Source of the DNA: Candidatus Pelagibacterales bacterium
GTDB taxonomy: Bacteria; Pseudomonadota; Alphaproteobacteria; Pelagibacterales; AG-422-B15
Reading direction: 5' to 3'
Length of the DNA stretch: 15,403 nucleotides
NCBI GenBank assembly: GCA_016777745.1
Contig: JADHQX010000016.1
Span: 1-15,403 of the forward strand
The notes under the pieces are model-generated. The model ran no database searches. It was given only the letters and a program-made list of their open reading frames with translations, and was not told where the DNA came from. Below are positions 10,533 to 15,403 of this stretch, piece by piece. The first letter of the stretch is position 1. Each line of letters opens with the position of its first letter. A program made the translations under genes and the position numbers.

Positions 10533-11086
10533 TATGCTACCTCTTTCATTTTGGCTTTTAACGCGTTTAATTTACTTTTGATTGTACTATCAATCATTTG
10601 ACTTCCAATTTTTATTTTTAAGCCTGCGATCAAGCTTTCGTCTACATCAGTGTGTAAAATAAATTCTGAGCTAAATTTTTCTCTAAGTTTTTGCTTTATA
10701 GAATCAATTTGATTTTCAGATAATACTTTTGAAGATGAGACATAAGCATTTTTAATTCCATTAAAATCAGAAACTAAATCTTTATAGCTTTTTATAACGT
10801 CTTTAATGTTACTTACGCGACCTTTTTTAGTTACCACACCTATAAAGTCTTTTGTTAGTTTTGATAATTCAAGTTTATCAGCCACCATATCTAACAAACT
10901 TAATTTATTAATATTTTTAATAGATGGATTTTCTATAAAAGATGCAAAATTTTTATCTGACATCAAGAGTTCCATAATTTTATCTAAATCGTTAGAAATA
11001 CTATCTAATACCTTCGCTTCTTTAGCCAACTGAAACAGTGCATTGGCATATCTTGATGCTGAAGCTGAATGACTAGATTTTGACAC
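10532..11086 (-). CDS. atpH: F1 ATP synthase delta subunit (OSCP-like)
   Basis: Peripheral-stalk subunit that ties the top of alpha3-beta3 to the Fo b subunits. The N-terminal helical domain begins with [17 protein letters not shown] (about 10-26); the C-terminal region carries [29 protein letters not shown] (about 148-176), the most conserved part of the family. Length 184 residues is normal. The start is a GTG at 11086-11084: a stop codon lies three codons upstream and no ATG precedes the conserved helix. It is first in the atpHAGDC operon, downstream of priA across an 89-base gap. No Shine-Dalgarno sequence is seen. Confidence 0.95.
   Translation of the reverse strand: MSKSSHSASASRYANALFQLAKEAKVLDSISNDLDKIMELLMSDKNFASFIENPSIKNINKLSLLDMVADKLELSKLTKDFIGVVTKKGRVSNIKDVIKSYKDLVSDFNGIKNAYVSSSKVLSENQIDSIKQKLREKFSSEFILHTDVDESLIAGLKIKIGSQMIDSTIKSKLNALKAKMKEVA
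10533..10543 (-). promoter_or_regulatory. Ribosome binding site of atpA, inside the atpH 3' end
   Basis: On the minus strand GAGGT lies at 10543-10539, six bases before the atpA ATG (10532-10530). It matches five contiguous positions of the AGGAGGT consensus. It is embedded in the Glu-Val codons near the atpH end, so atpA may be served both by its own ribosome binding and by coupling to atpH through the TAATG junction. Confidence 0.7.
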
Positions 11087-11175
11087 TTGTGGCTATTTTA
11101 TTAGATTAATTTAAAGTCATTGCGTATCATTAAGTATAGTATTTTTCAAGCACTTGAATGTCACATATGTGCTTT
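11087..11175 (-). promoter_or_regulatory. priA-atpH intergenic region, putative atp operon promoter
   Basis: This 89-base gap is the longest noncoding stretch in the window and the only place within the minus-strand block where an atp promoter could lie outside coding sequence. On the minus strand a TATACT (11138-11133) could be a -10 element, giving a leader of about 40 bases. No good -35 is found at 16-18 bases; TTGAAA (11149-11144) is too close to pair with it. No minus-strand hairpin followed by T's ends priA, so readthrough from priA into atpH is possible. Promoter assignment is tentative. Confidence 0.35.
11145..11174. repeat. Dyad-symmetric elements between priA and atpH
   Basis: TTCAAGCACTTGAA at 11145-11158 has perfect 6-base arms around a CA centre. 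CACATATGTG at 11162-11171 is a perfect 10-base palindrome. In addition AAGCAC (11148-11153) and GTGCTT (11169-11174) are mutual inverted repeats, so two alternative pairings share bases. A T-run follows only on the plus strand, the wrong strand to end priA. These could be operator half-sites or an RNA fold in the priA 3' untranslated region; no known regulator site was recognised. Confidence 0.45.
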
Positions 11176-13173
11176 TTATGTGAAGTTTTGTGGGTCAATA
11201 TCAGTGGTAATAGTTACACTTGCAGTCTGGGGGACCTTAGCTAACCAATGCAGAATGATTTTTTGTATTTTTCTGCCTTTTTTCTCATGAATTAAGAACC
11301 TTAGTCTATGTTTGCCCTTCAATCGAGATAAGGGGGCTGGGGCTGGTCCATAGAAATCAACATTATCAATTTTAGGCATAGTTTTGGAAAGCTTAAGACA
11401 AGTTTGTTGAACTTCTGAAATATTTCTACCAGAAACAATGATTGCTGCCATTTTAGAAATAGGAGGGAGATTTGCTCTCATTCTAATACCCAATTCTTTC
11501 TTATAAAATTTTTCTCTATTCATACTTGTTAGATCTTTAATTGTTTCATTTTCTGGAAAATAGCTTTGTAAAAAAACTTCTCCCGGTATGTCACCACGGC
11601 CAGCTCTTCCGGCAACTTGATAGAGCATTTGATAAGTTTTTTCAGAGGCTCGAAGATCTCCACCCCTCAAAGTCATATCAGCATCAACTACGCCAACACA
11701 TGTAAGAAATGGGAAATGATAACCTTTTGTTATTAATTGAGTACCAATGATAATATCAAATTTATTATTATAAATTTTTTCAACTTTTTCATTCAAATCT
11801 TCACTAGATTTAATATGATCACTGGAGAAAAGACAAATATTTGCTGTTGGAAAATCTCTAGCAATTTCATTGTAGATTTTTTCTATACCTGCACCAAAGT
11901 CAACGAATGATTCATCTTCATTATTACAGCTCTGACATTTAATTTGAAATGAGCCTAATTTATATCCACAATGGTGGCATAATAACTTTTTATCTTTTAA
12001 GTGTTCAACTAAATAACTAGAGCAATTTTTGCATGTAAATTTATGCCCACAGCTTTTACAAATAATCATTGGTGCGTAGCCTCTTTTGTTAATAAACAAA
12101 AGGGATTGTTCTCCATCAGACAATTTTTTTTGAATAACTTTTTTTAATTCATCAGAAACCCAATTATTTTTTTTAAGTTTACTTTTTTTCATATCAATAA
12201 CTTTGATTTTTGGCTCTGGTGTTTTTGAAAATTTATTTTTTAATTTCACATGAAAATATTTATTCTGATCAATATTATAAATTGTCTCAAGAGAAGGTGT
12301 TGCACTAACAAGTATTAATGTAAATTTTTCAATTGAAGCTCTAACCACTGCCATATCTCTGGCATTATATATTCCTTTTTCTTCTTGCTTGTATGATGGA
12401 TCATGCTCCTCATCGACAATCAACATACCGAGATTTTTATAAGGTAAAAACAAAGCAGATCTAGTGCCTATTACAATCTTACTCTTTCCAGAAATAATTT
12501 TATGAATAATATTTTTCTTTTTAGAAGGCGTAATTTTACTGTGCCAAATATCAGGCAAATAACCAAATCTTTTTTCGATTCTTTTAATAAAATCATTTGT
12601 TAAAGAAACTTCAGGAAATAATATTAAAGATTGTTTTGTATTTATTATATTTTTTTCAATTAGGTCAAAATAAACTTCAGTTTTTCCTGATCCAGGCATG
12701 CCATCTAACAAAACTGTTGAATATTCATTTTTAGAAATGATATCTTCTATTTTTTCTTTTGCTTTACTCTGTGTATCATTAAGCTCTAATTTATTGAGTG
12801 CTATGATTTTTTCATTACTTTCACCTACAGTATCTTCAGAAAAATAAGCTTCACTTTTAGGTAAAATCATTTTTAATACGAGACCTTTGGGTATTAAATT
12901 ATATGATGCTATCCATTCTAAAAATTTTATTGTTTTCTGAGAAATTGAGTATGAAGAAGTTTCTTTAATTGATTTAATCTTTTTAAGATCAAAATTTGTT
13001 TTATCTTTTATGTTTCTTACAACACCTAAATAACTTTTACTTCTAAATGGCACTAAGACAATAGTCCCTACTTTTATTATCTGATCCTCCGTAAAGCTAT
13101 AGGTAAATTCTTGATCAAGTGGATAAGCCACTAAAACATTGGCAAAATATGTTTTATGCGTTGCTGAATTCAT
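11176..13173 (-). CDS. priA: Primosomal protein N', replication restart helicase PriA
   Basis: Superfamily 2 DNA helicase that recognises abandoned replication forks and D-loops and reloads the replicative helicase. The N-terminal 3'-end-binding domain covers about residues 8-100. The helicase core has Walker A GMPGSGKT at 158-165, DEEH at 254-257, SATPS at 290-294 and motif [10 protein letters not shown] at 519-526. The zinc-binding insert has all eight cysteines: 372, 375, 381, 384, 399, 402, 413 and 416. [11 protein letters not shown] is motif V. Length 665 residues is at the low end of the family but all domains are present. The ATG at 13173 gives the expected N terminus. It is divergent from fsa and upstream of the atp genes on the same strand. 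Confidence 0.97.
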   Translation of the reverse strand: MNSATHKTYFANVLVAYPLDQEFTYSFTEDQIIKVGTIVLVPFRSKSYLGVVRNIKDKTNFDLKKIKSIKETSSYSISQKTIKFLEWIASYNLIPKGLVLKMILPKSEAYFSEDTVGESNEKIIALNKLELNDTQSKAKEKIEDIISKNEYSTVLLDGMPGSGKTEVYFDLIEKNIINTKQSLILFPEVSLTNDFIKRIEKRFGYLPDIWHSKITPSKKKNIIHKIISGKSKIVIGTRSALFLPYKNLGMLIVDEEHDPSYKQEEKGIYNARDMAVVRASIEKFTLILVSATPSLETIYNIDQNKYFHVKLKNKFSKTPEPKIKVIDMKKSKLKKNNWVSDELKKVIQKKLSDGEQSLLFINKRGYAPMIICKSCGHKFTCKNCSSYLVEHLKDKKLLCHHCGYKLGSFQIKCQSCNNEDESFVDFGAGIEKIYNEIARDFPTANICLFSSDHIKSSEDLNEKVEKIYNNKFDIIIGTQLITKGYHFPFLTCVGVVDADMTLRGGDLRASEKTYQMLYQVAGRAGRGDIPGEVFLQSYFPENETIKDLTSMNREKFYKKELGIRMRANLPPISKMAAIIVSGRNISEVQQTCLKLSKTMPKIDNVDFYGPAPAPLSRLKGKHRLRFLIHEKKGRKIQKIILHWLAKVPQTASVTITTDIDPQNFT

Positions 13174-13178
13174 ATGTA

Positions 13179-13207
13179 TTATTTGTTTTTCATGTTATAA
13201 GTATAAT
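13179..13207 (+). promoter_or_regulatory. Putative fsa-xerC promoter
   Basis: A perfect TATAAT -10 hexamer lies at 13202-13207. At 17 bases upstream is TTATTT (13179-13184), a poor -35. Initiation near 13214 would give a leader of about 15 bases before the ATG at 13229, consistent with the lack of a Shine-Dalgarno sequence there. It would drive fsa, xerC and the NTF2-like gene, since no other promoter-sized gap exists in that group. Confidence 0.4.
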
Positions 13208-13222
13208 AGTAAATTTAAACAA
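13194..13222 (-). promoter_or_regulatory. Putative priA promoter
   Basis: On the minus strand TTGTTT (13222-13217) and TATAAC (13199-13194) are separated by 17 bases, a good sigma-70-type arrangement. Transcription would start near 13187, leaving a leader of only about 14 bases before the priA ATG. It overlaps the proposed fsa promoter on the other strand, so the two may compete. The call rests on motif match only, in very AT-rich DNA where chance matches are common. Confidence 0.45.
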
Positions 13223-13228
13223 AATATT

Positions 13229-13885
13229 ATGGACTTTTTTTTAGATACAGCAGAAGTTGATGTTATAAAAGACCTTAATGAAACTGGTCTTATTGATGGC
13301 ATTACAACAAACCCTTCACTTGTAGCAAAATCTGGACAAGATTTCATTAGCGTTTTAGAAAAAATCGCTACAATTATTAGTGGTCCAATTAGCGCTGAGG
13401 TTACCGCTACTGATACTGAAGGTATGGTTAATGAAGGTTTAAAATTGTCAAAAATATCTAAAAATATTGTTGTTAAGCTACCTCTAACATTTGATGGTCT
13501 TAAGGCATGTGTTGCTCTTACTAAGAAAAAAATTTCTACTAATGTAACTCTTTGTTTTTCTTCAAATCAAGCTCTTATTGCGGCAAAAGCAGGCGCTACC
13601 TATATATCTCCATTTATCGGCAGACTAGACGATATAGGTGAAAACGGTCTAGAACTAATTCAAGATATAAAATCTATTTACTCAAATTATAACAAGCTTA
13701 GTACTAGGATTCTAGTTGCCTCAGTTAGGAGCTTGGACCATGTAGCTAAGTCAGCAATTATTGGTGCAGATACAGTTACACTTCCACCAAATGTTTTTAT
13801 GGAAATGTATGAACATGAGTTAACAAAAAAAGGCTTAGATGCATTTCTTAAAGACTGGGCTCAGACTAAGCAGTCAATTTTATAA
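13229..13885 (+). CDS. fsa: Fructose-6-phosphate aldolase / small transaldolase family
   Basis: Class I Schiff-base aldolase of the MipB/TalC group, either fructose-6-phosphate aldolase or a short transaldolase of the nonoxidative pentose phosphate pathway. Sequence alone does not separate the two. The N-terminal [16 protein letters not shown] and [13 protein letters not shown] (24-36) are diagnostic, and the Schiff-base lysine is Lys83 in [15 protein letters not shown] and the C-terminal [10 protein letters not shown] block follow. Length 218 residues matches this short subfamily and not the ~315-residue classical transaldolases. The ATG at 13229 is used; a longer frame from 13139 would run back through the divergent promoters into priA. 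xerC begins 11 bases downstream. Confidence 0.93.
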   Translation: MDFFLDTAEVDVIKDLNETGLIDGITTNPSLVAKSGQDFISVLEKIATIISGPISAEVTATDTEGMVNEGLKLSKISKNIVVKLPLTFDGLKACVALTKKKISTNVTLCFSSNQALIAAKAGATYISPFIGRLDDIGENGLELIQDIKSIYSNYNKLSTRILVASVRSLDHVAKSAIIGADTVTLPPNVFMEMYEHELTKKGLDAFLKDWAQTKQSIL

Positions 13886-13896
13886 TTTATTCTTAA

Positions 13897-14823
13897 GTGG
13901 AAGAATTTATTTTACAAAAAGAATATCAAGAATGGCTCGCTAACTTAAAGAATATCAAAGGATTAAGTGAAAATACAATAGCTGCTTACAGAAGAGATAT
14001 CAAAAAATTTATTTTATTTCTAAGAAATTACTTAGGAAATGATCCTACAGCAATTGACTTAAACAAGTTAGGTAACAATGGTTTTAGAGGATACTTGGCT
14101 GAACAAAAAAATCTAGGCAATTCCAATGTTTCAATAGCTAGGCAAATATCATCATTAAAATCATTTTTTAATTATCTTATAAAAATAAAAAAAATTAATA
14201 ATTCATCAATACTTAACTTAAAAGGACCTAAACAAAAAAAAAGTTTACCCCGTCCAATAATTGCAGATCTTGCAATTCAGGTTATAAAAGAAGCTAAAAA
14301 TATTGACGATGAAAAATGGATAGGACAACGTAACCAAACAATTTTAATTTTATTGTATGGGTGTGGATTAAGAATATCTGAAGCTCTAAATCTGAACTAT
14401 TCTGATTTTACTAATAATGATTATTTAATAATAAAAGGGAAAGGTAATAAAGAAAGGATGGTTCCAATGATGGATTATATAAGAAAAAGCATAATTCAAT
14501 ATATGGAAATATGCCCTTATGAATTTACTAATGATGATCCATTATTTATTGGTAAGAGAAGAAGAAGACTTAGCCCTAGAATAATTCAATATGCGCTAGA
14601 AAAAATTAGAGCTTCACTAGCCTTACCTGAAACAGCAACTCCACATGCTTTAAGACACTCATTCGCTACACATTTACTTGAGAATGGTGGAGATTTGAGA
14701 ACTATTCAAGAGTTACTTGGCCATAGTAGTTTATCAACAACACAAAAATATACTAAAGTTGAAAATTCACAGCTCCTTAATGTCTATACAAAAACTCATC
14801 CATTAGCTAAAACGAATAAATGA
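13897..14823 (+). CDS. xerC: Tyrosine recombinase XerC
   Basis: Site-specific recombinase that, with XerD, resolves chromosome dimers at dif before cell division. The N-terminal SAM-like core-binding domain covers about residues 8-100. The catalytic domain has the complete set: Arg159 (GCGLRISEAL), Lys182 (GKGNKERMVP), His250 and Arg253 (HALRHSFATHLL), His276 (LLGHSS) and nucleophile Tyr285 (TTQKYTKV). Length 308 residues is normal. The start is a GTG at 13897 with no Shine-Dalgarno sequence. Position next to fsa and priA is a conserved alphaproteobacterial arrangement, which supports a housekeeping XerC and not a phage or island integrase; no attachment site or cargo is nearby. XerD remains a weaker alternative. 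The stop overlaps the next gene as ATGA. Confidence 0.92.
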   Translation: MEEFILQKEYQEWLANLKNIKGLSENTIAAYRRDIKKFILFLRNYLGNDPTAIDLNKLGNNGFRGYLAEQKNLGNSNVSIARQISSLKSFFNYLIKIKKINNSSILNLKGPKQKKSLPRPIIADLAIQVIKEAKNIDDEKWIGQRNQTILILLYGCGLRISEALNLNYSDFTNNDYLIIKGKGNKERMVPMMDYIRKSIIQYMEICPYEFTNDDPLFIGKRRRRLSPRIIQYALEKIRASLALPETATPHALRHSFATHLLENGGDLRTIQELLGHSSLSTTQKYTKVENSQLLNVYTKTHPLAKTNK

Positions 14824-15212
14824 AAAATCCAATAAGTAAATGGCATGAGGTTGTAGCAACTCAAGATCAAAATTTATTAAAAAGTATTTTAGCTGAAAAT
14901 GTAACTTTTTACTCACCAGTAGTTTTTACCCCACAAAAAGGAAGGAGCTTAACGCTATTGTACTTAATGGCAGCAGCTCAGGTATTTAACAATAAGTCTT
15001 TCTCATACACTAAAGAAATTATAAGTAAAAATCATGCAACACTTGAGTTTGAATTAAATATTAATGAGATTAAAATTAATGGTATTGATTTAATAACTTG
15101 GAATGAAGAAGGTATGATTATTGAATTTAAGGTTTTTATAAGACCGCTACAAGGGGTAAACGTAATACATAAAATGATGCAACAAATGTTAGAAAATTTT
15201 TCTAAAAAATAG
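14820..15212 (+). CDS. NTF2-like (SnoaL-fold) protein of unknown function
   Basis: A 130-residue protein with the small alpha+beta NTF2/SnoaL-like fold. The N-terminal pattern KWHEVVATQDQNLLKSILAE followed by NVTFYSPVVFTPQKG (about 27-41) and the C-terminal IDLITWNEEGMIIEFKVFIRPL (about 89-110) are typical of this superfamily, in which the cone-shaped pocket binds small hydrophobic ligands or serves as an enzyme site. No signal peptide or membrane segment is present, so it is probably cytoplasmic. Substrate and role cannot be told from sequence. The ATG overlaps the xerC stop by 4 bases, so it is co-translated with xerC, although no functional link is known. It ends 14 bases before the opposing gene. 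Confidence 0.8.
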   Translation: MKNPISKWHEVVATQDQNLLKSILAENVTFYSPVVFTPQKGRSLTLLYLMAAAQVFNNKSFSYTKEIISKNHATLEFELNINEIKINGIDLITWNEEGMIIEFKVFIRPLQGVNVIHKMMQQMLENFSKK

Positions 15213-15226
15213 GACTTTCAAAATTA

Positions 15227-15403
15227 TTATTTATTTTTAGGTTGTGAGTTTCTAGAGAAAGTTTTTTTCTTAAATGGTTTTTTAAAACCTTCACTGCGAG
15301 TATCATCTTTTCTAAATGAAGTTTTCTTAAATGGTTTTTTAAAACCTTCACTGCGAGTATCATCTTTTCTAAATGAAGTTTTCTTAAATGGTTTTTTAAA
15401 ACC
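15227..15403 (-). CDS. 3' end of a gene with a basic, tandemly repeated C-terminal tail (partial)
   Basis: An open frame enters from the right edge on the minus strand and ends at TAA (15229-15227), giving the last 58 residues of a protein. The tail consists of a partial unit, two full copies of KTSFRKDDTRSEGFKKPFK, and a diverged final unit (KKTFSRNSQPKNK). It is rich in Lys, Arg and Phe, without hydrophobic segments, and is probably disordered and able to bind RNA. Such tails are known on DEAD-box RNA helicases and on RsuA/RluB-type pseudouridine synthases of alphaproteobacteria, but no catalytic domain is inside the window, so I do not name it. It converges on the NTF2-like gene with a 14-base gap and no terminator. 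Confidence 0.75.
   Translation of the reverse strand, partial: GFKKPFKKTSFRKDDTRSEGFKKPFKKTSFRKDDTRSEGFKKPFKKKTFSRNSQPKNK
15269..15403. repeat. 57-bp coding tandem repeat, at least 2.4 identical copies
   Basis: Copy 1 is 15269-15325, copy 2 is 15326-15382, and a third runs from 15383 to the window edge (21 bases). The two full copies match at all 57 positions and the partial copy at all 21. A diverged remnant lies at about 15251-15268. The period is 19 codons, so copy number changes keep the reading frame. Each unit contains GGTTTTTTAAAACC, an inverted repeat with 6-base arms. Confidence 0.93.

Noticed and set aside
11148..11177. Intrinsic terminator of priA
   Set aside because: The AAGCAC/GTGCTT stem is followed by T's only on the plus strand; on the minus strand it is followed by GAAAAAT. 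The 15-base loop and 6-base AT-containing stem are also weak.
13139..13228. Longer N terminus for the fsa gene
   Set aside because: It would run antisense through the priA start and the divergent promoters, and the added residues resemble no aldolase; the family start [10 protein letters not shown] is at 13229.
13897..14823. Tyrosine recombinase as a sign of an integrated mobile element
   Set aside because: The protein matches XerC in length and full catalytic set, sits in a conserved housekeeping arrangement, and no attachment repeats, tRNA or cargo genes are nearby.
15269..15403. CRISPR-like direct repeats
   Set aside because: The repeats are contiguous with no unique spacers, have a 19-codon period and stay open in one minus-strand frame with a stop just downstream. 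They are coding tandem repeats.

Overview
The window is compact, AT-rich chromosomal DNA of an alphaproteobacterium, most likely a streamlined marine lineage of the SAR11/Pelagibacterales type. Three things point there. The gene order obgE-proB-proA-nadD-rsfS-rlmH-ctp-rppH next to a priA-atpHAGDC block and fsa-xerC is alphaproteobacterial. The F1 operon stands apart from the Fo genes, as in that class. Third- and second-base choice is strongly A/T, and genes overlap or are separated by only a few bases. The lineage is inferred from layout and composition, not from a search.

Layout. Bases 14-6288, plus strand: a head-to-tail run of eight housekeeping genes with only about 9 noncoding bases between them. 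They are Obg GTPase (ribosome assembly), ProB and ProA (proline synthesis), NadD (NAD synthesis), RsfS (ribosomal silencing), RlmH (23S rRNA methylation), an exported S41 carboxy-terminal processing protease, and the RppH Nudix hydrolase (mRNA 5' end processing). Bases 6283-13173, minus strand: priA (replication restart helicase), an 89-base gap, then atpH-atpA-atpG-atpD-atpC, coding delta, alpha, gamma, beta and epsilon of F1 ATP synthase. The rppH and atpC 3' ends overlap by 6 bases. A 55-base divergent promoter region (13174-13228) separates priA from a plus-strand group (13229-15212): a fructose-6-phosphate aldolase/transaldolase-family gene, xerC, and an NTF2-like protein of unknown role. 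At the right edge (15227-15403, minus strand) is the 3' end of a gene whose basic C-terminal tail is built from base-for-base identical 57-bp tandem repeats.

No mobile element, CRISPR array, tRNA or rRNA is visible, and no gene-free stretch exceeds 89 bases. I see no new defence or biosynthetic system; nearly everything is conserved housekeeping. The points most worth a second look are: the identical 57-bp coding repeats at the right edge; clear Shine-Dalgarno sequences seen only before atpA and atpD, the two F1 subunits needed in three copies; a glycine-to-asparagine change in the SAM-binding loop of RlmH; dyad-symmetric sequences between priA and atpH; and the lack of an envC-type gene and a divergent polysaccharide deacetylase gene beside the ctp protease.
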